From Deinococcus taeanensis (lineage in GTDB: Bacteria; Deinococcota; Deinococci; Deinococcales; Deinococcaceae), in NCBI RefSeq assembly GCF_020229735.1, contig NZ_CP083458.1:1-64000 (forward strand): DNA of 64,000 nt, read 5' to 3'. Numbering within the stretch: position 1 is the stretch's first letter; the number at the start of each line of letters is the position of its first letter. Shown here piece by piece: positions 28,904 through 37,872 of the stretch. A model generated the notes under the pieces. The model searched no databases. It had not been told where the DNA came from and was given only the letters and a program-made list of their open reading frames with translations. A program made the position numbers and the translations under genes.

Positions 28904-29506
28904 TCAGAACGATCCGGCCGCGTCCTGCGCTGACAGGGTTTCAAACAGAATGAACGTCTGCTGCGCCGCCCTCACCGCGTCGTGCACAAACCGCGCCGGA
29001 TCCTCGGCTGCGTTGTAGCGGCTTTCGAGCAGCCTCCCAAACGTCCGCCACCGCGGTCCGACCGGCTGCCCATCACTGCCGTAAAAGTGCAGCGCCGCGT
29101 CCGGAAACCCCGCGGCGCGCAGGTGCCGGCTCACAACCTGACCGCCCAGCGCCGAGCCTTCAAGCACGTACGCTGCGCCCCACGCTGCCGCCTCGCTCGT
29201 CACGTGGTCGCCTCCGTGCGGCAGGGGCGGCGTCACACGGTGCCCCAGCGCCACGAGATCACGCTGCAGTCCCGGCAGGCGGGACTGGGTGGACACCGCC
29301 AGCGCCGCCCAGCCGTCGGGGGACAGGGCCGCCCGCAGCCTCCCGGCAATCACCGGCTCCAGCGCGCTGTGCAGTGCGCAGTTCACGCCCAGCACTGCCG
29401 CGTACCGCTCCGGCGTGAGGCCGGGAGTCATCAGGTTGACGGCGCGTTCGGCGCGCTGATGATGCCGCGTGGTCTGTTCTTTCAGCGCGCCCAGGACGGA
29501 CGGCAT
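28904..29506 (-). CDS. Biliverdin-producing heme oxygenase
   Basis: A 200-residue heme oxygenase-like protein. The proximal histidine lies in EQTTRHHQRAE near the N-terminus, and the distal-helix pattern YVLEGSALGGQVVSRHL is present. It opens heme to biliverdin, carbon monoxide and free iron. In Deinococcus such enzymes are best known as BphO beside phytochromes; here no phytochrome is adjacent and the neighbour is an iron-uptake operon on the same strand, so iron recovery from heme is a reasonable alternative role. The ATG at 29506 lacks a clear ribosome site. Confidence 0.82.
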   Translation of the reverse strand: MPSVLGALKEQTTRHHQRAERAVNLMTPGLTPERYAAVLGVNCALHSALEPVIAGRLRAALSPDGWAALAVSTQSRLPGLQRDLVALGHRVTPPLPHGGDHVTSEAAAWGAAYVLEGSALGGQVVSRHLRAAGFPDAALHFYGSDGQPVGPRWRTFGRLLESRYNAAEDPARFVHDAVRAAQQTFILFETLSAQDAAGSF

Positions 29507-29860
29507 CACCGGACCCGTTCAGCCTGGCAGAAGCCGGCCCGGCCCGGCCCGGTGCCCACTGGACCACAAGCGCTGGCCGCAGGCCGCGGAGGAAAGCAGG
29601 GCAGGGTGCAGGTCATGGACCTGCTCAGCCTAGCAGTGCCCACCAGTCTGATGGCACGCCGTGAAGGGCGCATGAACATCAGGACCGCTGCCCTTGCCGG
29701 CACGGTATGAATAGCAGAGCCCTCCTGGTCGTGCTTTCGCTCACCAGTGGTACCGGAAGTGAGCCTCGGGCGCAGACCCGTCTCCAAGGGCGGTGAGAAT
29801 CCTGACAGAACAGATGTGATTCTCTTCATGTCAGGTTCAGGCTTCGTGCGTGAAGCGCTG
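29507..29860. other. Intergenic region upstream of the riboswitch
   Basis: About 350 bases without a gene, containing the likely promoter of the riboswitch transcript. The inverted repeat CCTGACA (29801-29807) and TGTCAGG (29829-29835) lies just before the aptamer, and its left arm includes a -35-like CTGACA. No consensus -10 was found. Confidence 0.4.
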
Positions 29861-29940
29861 CTCCTCCACCGGAAAAAGGCAAACCCGTCGCAAGGCGGGG
29901 ACGCAAAGTCACGGGGCCCACAGGGTCGGCCGGACCACCA
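29861..29940 (+). ncRNA. Cyclic di-GMP-I (GEMM) riboswitch
   Basis: The class I aptamer is recognisable. AAAAAGGCAAACCC (29873-29886) begins P2, whose stem 29884-29889/29894-29899 is closed by the GCAA tetraloop at 29890-29893. The conserved GGGGACGCAAAG (29897-29908) follows, and then the P3 region with CACGGGGCC and GGTCGGCC. CCGG at 29869-29872 can pair with CCGG at 29930-29933 as the core of P1. CTCCT (29861-29865) is exactly complementary to the AGGAG ribosome site (29943-29947) of the GH16 gene, so an extended P1 could hide the ribosome site. It places the downstream gene under c-di-GMP control. Confidence 0.85.
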
Positions 29941-29954
29941 CAAGGAGAAGGACC

Positions 29955-30701
29955 ATGCTACGCCGAAGCCTCCTGACTGCTCTGTTTGCCCTCAGCCTCC
30001 CGGTGTCCGCGGGACACGCCGCGCCCGGCCCCTGGGTGGAGTCCTTCACCCAGGGCACCCTGGACCGCTGGGTGGTGTCCAACTGGCGGGGCTTCTGGGC
30101 CGGTGGAACGCTCGACGGTGCATTCAGCGCCCAGAACGTGAAGGTGCTGCAGGGCGGGCAACTGCAGCTGCGCCTGAAAGTGCAGCGCTGCGGCGGCCGC
30201 TGGTGCGCGCAGGCCGCAGCGCTGCAGTCACGGCAGAAGTTCGGTTTCGGACGCTACACGGTGAGAATGCGCGCCGCGAGTGACAGTGGGGATCCCCGCC
30301 GTGCGGGCCGGGCGCGCCCGGGCAACATCAGTGCGGCCTTCAGCTTCCTGGACGACAGCCGCACTGAGATTGACGTGGAGATCGAAGGGCACCGTTCACG
30401 GCAGATCAATACGGCGGCCTGGCAGGGACTGGAACGCAAGTCGTTCGCGCTCGTCACCCATCCGCAGGGCACCGACCTCGCGACCGGCTTTCACACGTAC
30501 ACCTGGGACTGGCAGCGGGATCACCTGGCCTTCTCGGTAGATGGCCGCGAGGTGTGGCGCACGCGGGAGCACGTTCCGCAGGATCCGGCGCACCTGATGC
30601 TCAATGTGTGGCCTACCGACGATTCGAAGTGGGGTGGGCAGGCCACCCCGGGCGAGGTGTTCATGCTGGTGGACGAAGTGAAATTTGAGCCTTCACTGTA
30701 A
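29955..30701 (+). CDS. Secreted family 16 glycoside hydrolase
   Basis: A 248-residue secreted enzyme. The signal peptide is MLRRSLLTALFALSLPVSAGHA. The GH16 catalytic signature with its two glutamates is EIDVEIEG, preceded by a beta-sandwich region with FGRYTVRMRA and followed by FHTYTWDWQ and an LMLNVWPTDD strand. GH16 members cleave beta-1,3/1,4-glucans, agar or related polymers or act as transglycosylases. The start at 29955 has AGGAG 7 bases upstream, directly after a c-di-GMP riboswitch. The riboswitch and the downstream synthase genes suggest that it trims or releases the exopolysaccharide made here. Confidence 0.88.
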   Translation: MLRRSLLTALFALSLPVSAGHAAPGPWVESFTQGTLDRWVVSNWRGFWAGGTLDGAFSAQNVKVLQGGQLQLRLKVQRCGGRWCAQAAALQSRQKFGFGRYTVRMRAASDSGDPRRAGRARPGNISAAFSFLDDSRTEIDVEIEGHRSRQINTAAWQGLERKSFALVTHPQGTDLATGFHTYTWDWQRDHLAFSVDGREVWRTREHVPQDPAHLMLNVWPTDDSKWGGQATPGEVFMLVDEVKFEPSL

Positions 30702-31005
30702 ATTTCTCATTTTTATCATTAAGATTGCAGCTATTCCACATCCATTCGGGTCTCTTTTTCATCATGCACCCACGATGAAACGCGCCAGCAACCCTGAAAT
30801 CACCTGAAAGGGCCTGGACACCACCCGCGAATTCTGCGACTACACCGACACTAACCTGCTCTTTAGACCATGGAGGCGCACCCGTTTGGGGGCACTGAGC
30901 TCCGGGTGCGCCCGTTATCGTACCGACACAGGCGCGCCTGCACACCACTGAACTTCTAGTGGTGCCAGTCGCCGTCCAATTCCCGTACAGAACCCACAGG
31001 AGACT
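30702..31005 (+). other. Intergenic region between GH16 and the synthase operon
   Basis: About 300 bases. The first 80 are A+T-rich. A hairpin at 30875-30912 may end the GH16 transcript. After it lies a short stretch that should hold the promoter of the next operon, but no consensus boxes were found. Confidence 0.4.
30875..30912 (+). terminator. Hairpin between GH16 and the synthase operon
   Basis: Perfect 10-bp stem (30875-30884 with 30903-30912) with an 18-base loop, followed by CGTTATCG. A terminator is likely but the T-run is poor. Confidence 0.55.
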
Positions 31006-31818
31006 ATGGAACTGCTGTTTGCATTACGGCTGCGGCTGACAATTTTCGCACTACTGACCGGCGCAGCCCTGATGCTCGCCTGGCCAGCGAGCTCCACCCT
31101 GGCGGCCCTGCTGGTCGCCCTCACCGCCGCCGGTCCCTGGCTGCCCTGGACCTGGAGCTGGCTTGCCGGCGTCGTCGTGGCCGGCCTGTGGACCGTGACC
31201 CGCCTGGATGCCGGCGCGGCCGACCTCACCACCTTTGGCGGGGCCGCCCTGCTGCTCCTCGCCGCCTGGACGGCCCGGCAGGTCATCCTGCCCGCCGTGG
31301 GCGCCCACCGTATGCTGCGCGCCCAGGGCGCCCTGCTCTCCGGCAGCAGCGCCGAACACCCGGTCACGGGTCTGCCGAACCTCGCCCTGGCCCGCCTGAG
31401 TCACCGCATGCTGCGCGCCTCCTACGTGCGCCGCGGCACCGCCGGTACCCTGCTGGGCGTCACCGTCCTGAACCACGAACCCCTGGCCGCCATGCTGGAA
31501 CCCGGCGAGCTCGACGCCGCCCAGCGCCGCCTGTCCGATCAGCTGCTCACGCAGCTGCGCGCCAGCGACTGGGTGTTCCACGTGCAGGAAGACCGGTTCC
31601 TCGTGTACGCCGAAACGGAACCCGGTCATGAACTGGCCCTGGCGCGCCGTGTGGCCGGGCAGCTGCACGTACCGCGCCTGGAGATCTGCGTTCAGATCAA
31701 CCCGCTGGCCGAAACCGCCAGCTTCGAAGAAGCCATGGACACCCTGTTCGCGTCTGCGCCGGTCACTGCGGAACTCCCGGCCAACGGCAGCCCCCCCACC
31801 GTTCCGCCGCAGCCGTGA
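31006..31818 (+). CDS. PelD-like membrane protein with degenerate GGDEF and intact c-di-GMP I-site
   Basis: A 270-residue protein with about four membrane helices in residues 5-100 and a cytoplasmic GGDEF-type domain from about 115 (HPVTGLPNLALARLSHRM is the usual DPLTGLPN start). The active-site loop is QEDRF (194-198) instead of GGDEF, so it cannot make c-di-GMP. Exactly five residues before it stands RASD (185-188), the RxxD inhibitory site that binds c-di-GMP in cyclases. This combination is that of PelD-type receptors. The stop overlaps the GTG of the GT2 gene (GTGA), so receptor and synthase are translationally coupled. GGAG lies only 3 bases before the ATG. Confidence 0.78.
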   Translation: MELLFALRLRLTIFALLTGAALMLAWPASSTLAALLVALTAAGPWLPWTWSWLAGVVVAGLWTVTRLDAGAADLTTFGGAALLLLAAWTARQVILPAVGAHRMLRAQGALLSGSSAEHPVTGLPNLALARLSHRMLRASYVRRGTAGTLLGVTVLNHEPLAAMLEPGELDAAQRRLSDQLLTQLRASDWVFHVQEDRFLVYAETEPGHELALARRVAGQLHVPRLEICVQINPLAETASFEEAMDTLFASAPVTAELPANGSPPTVPPQP

Positions 31819-33089
31819 CTGCTCTCGACGCGGTGCTGATATTCCTGCTGGTGCTGCTGCTGCTGCGCGGCGCACTGGTTATTATTCTGGCCGCCGCGCA
31901 CGTCCTGCGTCCCCGCCCCGAGAACGCTGAACTCCCCGAAGTCACCGTCATGATCGCGGCCTACAACGAGGAGGTGGGGCTGGAACGCACCGTGCAGTCC
32001 GTCCTCGCCGACCCGAGCGCGCACGTGTCCGTCATCGTCGTGGACGACGGCTCACGTGACGCCACACCCCGCATCGGCGCCCGCCTCGCCGCCGAGGACC
32101 CCCGCGTGACGTTCATCACGCAGCCCAACGGCGGCAAATCCAGCGCCCTGAACACGGCGCTGCCCTACGTCACGACTGAAGTCGTCGTGAGCGTGGACGC
32201 GGACTCAGCCATCGCGCCGGGCACGCTGGGTGCGCTGGCGGCAAACTTTCTCGATCCGAAGGTCGGGGCCGCCGCCGGCGACGTGCGCGTGGCCGGACAG
32301 GCCGGCTGGCTGTCGATGTTCCAGCACGTCGAATACGTCACCGGGCAGCACCTCGACAAGCGTGCGCAGGACATGCTGGGCATCATCACAGTCGTGCCGG
32401 GCGCCGCGGGCGCCTACCGCACCAGCCTGCTGCGTGAAATCGGTGGGTACAGCAGCGACACCCTCACCGAGGACATGGATCTCACGATCGCGATTGCCGA
32501 GCGCCGGTACCGCGTGGTGTTCGAGCCGCGGGCCGTGGGCTTCACGGAACCGCCCCTGCTCCTGAAGCACCTGTGGCGTCAGCGCCTGCGCTGGATGTAC
32601 GGCACCTTCCAGGTGATGGGCAAGTACCGCCACCTGTTCCTGCGGCCGGGCGCCGGGCGCCTGGGCCTGCTGGCCCTGCCGTACGTGCTGGTCTACGGGT
32701 TCATGCTGGGCATCCTGGCGCCCCTCATGGACGTCATGATCATCGGCTACCTGGTGCGTGGTGAACTGGACGACGTCACGCGCCTGGCGCTGCTCAACGT
32801 CGTCACGGACGTCAGTCTGGCCACCGTAGCGCTGCTGCTGGGCCGCGTGCGCGTCTGGACTGCCCTCCTCACGCCCGCTCAGCGCCTCTACTACCGCGGG
32901 TTCGTGGCGATGGTGGTGATCATGACCAGCCTGTCCTTCCTGCGCCGGCGCCGCGTCCGGTGGAACAAACTGCCCCGCGTGGGCCTGGCAGGCAGTGACG
33001 CCGCAGCACTGAGCCCATTGCCTGTCTTGGACGGCAATGAGAAGCTGGTACGCGTGACGATTCCCGAACCTCTCAAGGAAGCTCAGTGA
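31815..33089 (+). CDS. Processive family 2 glycosyltransferase (PgaC/BcsA-like polysaccharide synthase)
   Basis: A 424-residue membrane synthase. One N-terminal helix (residues about 5-28) precedes the GT-A domain with VTVMIAAYNEE, VVDDGSRD, VSVDADSA, the acceptor motif LTEDMD and the product-binding WRQRLRWMYG. At least three further helices follow, as in synthases that polymerise and export a sugar chain together. Chitin-, cellulose- and poly-N-acetylglucosamine-type products are all possible; the polymer cannot be told. The GTG start at 31815 overlaps the receptor gene, and its end overlaps the GH26-like gene (GTGA). Activation by c-di-GMP through the upstream protein is inferred. Confidence 0.88.
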   Translation: MTALDAVLIFLLVLLLLRGALVIILAAAHVLRPRPENAELPEVTVMIAAYNEEVGLERTVQSVLADPSAHVSVIVVDDGSRDATPRIGARLAAEDPRVTFITQPNGGKSSALNTALPYVTTEVVVSVDADSAIAPGTLGALAANFLDPKVGAAAGDVRVAGQAGWLSMFQHVEYVTGQHLDKRAQDMLGIITVVPGAAGAYRTSLLREIGGYSSDTLTEDMDLTIAIAERRYRVVFEPRAVGFTEPPLLLKHLWRQRLRWMYGTFQVMGKYRHLFLRPGAGRLGLLALPYVLVYGFMLGILAPLMDVMIIGYLVRGELDDVTRLALLNVVTDVSLATVALLLGRVRVWTALLTPAQRLYYRGFVAMVVIMTSLSFLRRRRVRWNKLPRVGLAGSDAAALSPLPVLDGNEKLVRVTIPEPLKEAQ

Positions 33090-34036
33090 CGGGACGCCTC
33101 CGGGCGGCCCCTCAGCTGGCTCTCCCCGCCCTCCGCCTGCCCCTGACCGGCGCCCTGCTGTGCGCCGCATTCGGAACGTCCAGTGCCCTGGGGGCCACCT
33201 GCGGCCCGTTCGGCATCACGCTCCCCCAGCAGATCCGCGCGCTCACGGACCTGGAACGCCAGCTGGGCTGTCAGTTCCAGTCGGTCCGCTGGTACCAGGA
33301 CTGGAACACCGCGTACAACGCCGCGTACGCCAGGGACGTGGCGCGCGGGCGCCGCGCGCTGGAAATCAGCTGGCAGCCGCAGGTGCGGGTAAACGGCAAC
33401 CTGCGCGGCATTCCGTTCAGGGAGATCGCCGCGGGGAAACACGACGCCGTGGCACGGCAACTGGCGCGCGACATCCGCCGGGCGCGCCGGCCCGTGACCA
33501 TCACGTTCGCGCCGGAAATGAACGGCAACTGGAGCGTGTACCAGTTGAACACCAAAAACACCGCCTCGGACTTCCGGGCGGCCTGGAAGCACCTGCACGC
33601 GCTGTTCAAACAGGAGCGCGCGCCGGTTCGCTGGGCGTTCGTGCCGAACATCCTGTTCCCGCAGACGCGTGCCACGTACCGCACCCTGTACCCCGGCGAC
33701 GCCTTCGTGGATGAGGTGGGTCTCGACGGGTACAACTGGGGCACCACGAATCCCTGGAACCGCTGGAAGTCCTTCGACGACACCTTCAGCCGCTCCTACA
33801 AGGAACTGGCTGCCGTCACGCGCAAACCGATGCAGCTGGGGGAAGTGGGCAGCGTCGAACGCGGCGGGAACAAAGCCGCCTGGATCGGAAACATGTGCCG
33901 CGCCCTGCCCCGCTATCCCCGGCTCGTCCGGCTGTTCTGGTTCCACCTGAACGTGGACGGCGTAGACTGGCGCGTGAACACGAGCGACGCCGCCCTGAAG
34001 GCGTTCCGCACCTGCGCGCAGAGCTTCCGGAGATAG
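33086..34036 (+). CDS. Secreted GH26-like glycoside hydrolase
   Basis: A 316-residue exported protein with an N-terminal hydrophobic signal (LRLPLTGALLCAAFGTSSALGA). The fold pattern is a TIM barrel of the beta-mannanase GH26 type, with a probable acid/base glutamate in TFAPEMNGNWSVY and a nucleophile glutamate in MQLGEVGSVE; YPGDAFVDEVGLDGYNWG lies between them. The GTG start overlaps the synthase stop by 4 bases. Its coupling to a synthase suggests trimming or release of the nascent polymer, as PgaB, BcsZ or PelA do in other systems. The substrate is unknown. Confidence 0.78.
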   Translation: MTGRLRAAPQLALPALRLPLTGALLCAAFGTSSALGATCGPFGITLPQQIRALTDLERQLGCQFQSVRWYQDWNTAYNAAYARDVARGRRALEISWQPQVRVNGNLRGIPFREIAAGKHDAVARQLARDIRRARRPVTITFAPEMNGNWSVYQLNTKNTASDFRAAWKHLHALFKQERAPVRWAFVPNILFPQTRATYRTLYPGDAFVDEVGLDGYNWGTTNPWNRWKSFDDTFSRSYKELAAVTRKPMQLGEVGSVERGGNKAAWIGNMCRALPRYPRLVRLFWFHLNVDGVDWRVNTSDAALKAFRTCAQSFRR

Positions 34037-34120
34037 GCGGCGCAACCACAAACCCGGCGGGAGAGGTGGGGTTTACCGGCGTCTGGTGGGGCCGCGTCGC
34101 CCTTCACTGCCGGGGCGTGA

Positions 34121-35137
34121 TCAGCTGAGGAGCGCGCGGGCCGTGACCTCATCCACGACCAGGGTGTTCATCAGTTCTCCCGCCAGCGCCGCGCGCAGCG
34201 CCTGCACCTTGCCCAGGCCACTGACGACGCACACCGCGTGCGTCACCTGCCGGGTCAGCGCCAGATCCGGGCCGCTGCTGCGCGCATTGATGGGCAGCCC
34301 GTGGAAGCTGCCGTCAGCCCGGAAGAATACCGTGGCGATATCACCTGCGACGCCCTGGGCGCGCAGCTGCGCCTCGTCCGTCTCGTCAAGGTACCCGGCG
34401 GCGTACACGTGGCTGGGCACCAGCGCGGCGGCGGCGCCCACCGAGTACAGCAGGACGTCGGCGCGCGCCTGAAGGTCCAGGACGTGCCGCACGCTGCGTT
34501 CGCGCCACATGGCCTCGCGGGTGGCGGGGTCGTCGAAGAAGGTGGGAACGGGAAACAGGTGGGCGCGCGCGCCGTAGTTCGCGGCAAACCGGGTGATCGT
34601 GTCCGTCACGAAGCCGCTCATGAAGTCCAGGGCGTTGGCGCTGCCGTTAAGCTGCACAACCTGCAGGTTGGTTATCGGCCGCGGCGTGAGGGCGCGGGAG
34701 ACGGCGTCCAGGGTGGTGCCCCAGGCGAGGCCGACCGTCTGCCCGGGCCGCAGCAGCTGCTCAAGCAGGCGCGCAGCGGCCACGGCGACGCGGTCCAGCC
34801 AGATATTCTCGGGGCTGCCGGGCGGCACGCGGACCACCTGCGGCCGCAGGAACGGGTACCGGGCGCTCAGCTGGGCTTCCAGGCTCTGCGGCTGCGCCTG
34901 CGGGTCATGAATGCGGATCTCGACGAGGCCAGTCCGCCGGGCGAGCGTCAGCAGCCGGCTGACTTTCGGGCGGGACAGCCCGAGTTCCCGGGCGATGGCG
35001 TCCGTGGTGAGGCCCTGGTGGTAGTAGAGCCGGGCGACCTGCACGGCCTGCGCGGCCGTGTCGTCCGTGGTGGAGTCAGTCACAGCATCGAGCATATCGT
35101 CCAGGCTGTGGACCGTCTGAAGCCCGGGTGCAGCCAT
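34121..35137 (-). CDS. SorC-family sugar-responsive transcriptional regulator, probably of glycerol genes
   Basis: A 338-residue regulator. A short N-terminal extension is followed by a sigma70-like helix-turn-helix (YYHQGLTTDAIARELGLSRPKVSRLLTLAR, here residues about 40-70, read in two parts) and a large SorC effector-binding domain (VGLAWGTTLDAVSRAL, INARSSGPDLAL). SorC proteins bind phosphorylated sugars. It is divergent from glpF with the palindrome TGAACAGATGTTCA lying 4 bases before its ATG, and similar sites precede glpD. It therefore probably represses itself and the glp genes and responds to glycerol 3-phosphate or a relative; this is inference. Confidence 0.87.
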   Translation of the reverse strand: MAAPGLQTVHSLDDMLDAVTDSTTDDTAAQAVQVARLYYHQGLTTDAIARELGLSRPKVSRLLTLARRTGLVEIRIHDPQAQPQSLEAQLSARYPFLRPQVVRVPPGSPENIWLDRVAVAAARLLEQLLRPGQTVGLAWGTTLDAVSRALTPRPITNLQVVQLNGSANALDFMSGFVTDTITRFAANYGARAHLFPVPTFFDDPATREAMWRERSVRHVLDLQARADVLLYSVGAAAALVPSHVYAAGYLDETDEAQLRAQGVAGDIATVFFRADGSFHGLPINARSSGPDLALTRQVTHAVCVVSGLGKVQALRAALAGELMNTLVVDEVTARALLS

Positions 35138-35141
35138 CACT

Positions 35142-35176
35142 TGAACAGATGTTCAAAGTCTATTGACATTCGTTCA
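35142..35176. promoter_or_regulatory. Tandem operators in the sorC-glpF intergenic region
   Basis: TGAAC-AGAT-GTTCA (35142-35155, perfect arms) and TTGAC-ATTC-GTTCA (35163-35176, right arm perfect) have centres 21 bp apart. A -35-like TTGACA at 35163-35168 for glpF lies within the second site, so binding would block the promoter. Confidence 0.7.
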
Positions 35177-35293
35177 GAGGTTGGGGAAGATGGCCGTATC
35201 AACAACCCAGGCTGCGGCGTCAGGCCGCTCACATTCGCCCGGTCGCCAGGCGGCGTCACCGCGCCTGCGACCCCTGTCTCAAAGGAGTTGCAT

Positions 35294-36124
35294 ATGACAT
35301 TCAAACCGTCCCAGGAATTCATGGCTGAGCTGCTCGGCACGCTGGTGCTTATTCTCTTCGGTTGCGGGGTCGTGGCCATGGTCGTGCTGTTTCAGAACAC
35401 CAACCCCGCCATCCCCGGACAGATCGTCAACGGCGGGTATACCAACATCACTCTCGGTTGGGGCTTCGCGGTCCTGATGGGCATCTTTATTGCCGGGACC
35501 ATCAGCGGCGCTCACCTGAACCCGGCGGTCACGGTGGCCCTCGCCCTCACCGGCCGTTTCCCCTGGTCGAAAGCCCCACACTACATCGCCGGGCAGTTCA
35601 TCGGCGCTTTCCTGGGGGCGGCCATCGTGTTCGCGGTGTACCACGCCAAATGGCTCGGGTTCGACCCTGAGCTGGCGAACACCGCCGGCATCTTCAGCAC
35701 CTTCCCCGCTGTGCCCGGCTTCTGGTCAGGCTTCATCGACCAGGTGGTGGGAACCGCGCTGCTGATGGCCCTGATCCTGGCCATCGGAGACAAGCTGAAC
35801 AATCCTGCCGGAGCCGCCTGGGGCGCCCTGGCAGTGGCGTTCGTGGTCATGGCGATCGGCATCAGCTTCGGGGGGATGCACGGGTACGCGATCAATCCTG
35901 CCCGTGACCTGGGGCCCCGCCTGTTCGCGCTGGTCGCTGGATTCCGCAACACTGGTTTCGAGAATGGCGTGTGGCTGGTTCCGGTGGTTGGCCCCATCGT
36001 CGGCGCCATTGTGGGCGCGCTGATCTACGACACCTTTATTGGCAAGCCCCTGCTGCGCGCGGGGGAAGCCACCCACGGCCTGCAGGGGACCGACCCTGCC
36101 TATAACGTCAATCACCAGAGCTGA
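35294..36124 (+). CDS. glpF: Glycerol uptake facilitator (aquaglyceroporin)
   Basis: A 276-residue MIP-family channel with six helices and the two pore NPA motifs SGAHLNPAVTVAL and GYAINPARDLGPR. The aspartate after the second NPA (NPARD) is the mark of glycerol facilitators rather than water channels. The reading frame is open far upstream through the divergent regulator, but the ATG at 35294 has AAAGGAG 6 bases before it and starts the conserved first helix. It is followed 70 bases later by glpK, so both are probably one transcript. Confidence 0.95.
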   Translation: MTFKPSQEFMAELLGTLVLILFGCGVVAMVVLFQNTNPAIPGQIVNGGYTNITLGWGFAVLMGIFIAGTISGAHLNPAVTVALALTGRFPWSKAPHYIAGQFIGAFLGAAIVFAVYHAKWLGFDPELANTAGIFSTFPAVPGFWSGFIDQVVGTALLMALILAIGDKLNNPAGAAWGALAVAFVVMAIGISFGGMHGYAINPARDLGPRLFALVAGFRNTGFENGVWLVPVVGPIVGAIVGALIYDTFIGKPLLRAGEATHGLQGTDPAYNVNHQS

Positions 36125-36194
36125 GGGCCGCGCAGCGCCCACCAGTCGTTTTCAATTCCCGATTCAGCAGCTCCCCTAAGCACAGGAGACCACC

Positions 36195-37694
<1,500 letters not shown>

Positions 37695-37706
37695 CATGAT
37701 CCTGCG

Positions 37707-37752
37707 GGGCGCGCCGCTGCAGCAGAGGAGACTGTGCTGCAGCGGCGCGCCC
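37707..37752 (+). terminator. Long perfect hairpin after glpK
   Basis: An 18-bp perfect stem (37707-37724 with 37735-37752) with a 10-base loop lies 12 bases after the glpK stop. No T-run follows, but the stem is among the strongest in the window. Confidence 0.75.
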
Positions 37753-37805
37753 TATGAAGTCAGGCGGCTTCGCCCAGCGGAAGAAAATTCTGTAGTCCAC
37801 TCCAC

Positions 37806-37840
37806 TGAACGTATGTTCAATATGGTAGAACATACGTTCA
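37806..37840 (+). promoter_or_regulatory. Tandem SorC-type operators before glpD
   Basis: TGAAC-GTAT-GTTCA (37806-37819) and AGAAC-ATAC-GTTCA (37827-37840) have centres 21 bp apart, the same spacing as before glpF. TATGGT (37821-37826) between them is a possible -10 box. Repression of glpD by the SorC protein is inferred. Confidence 0.7.
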
Positions 37841-37872
37841 GCTGTTTCATCTCCACTCAGGATGGTTCACCC

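Noticed and set aside
34238..35293. Long upstream extension of the glpF frame
   Set aside because: It runs through the divergent SorC gene and the operators; the ATG at 35294 has a strong ribosome site and starts the conserved channel.
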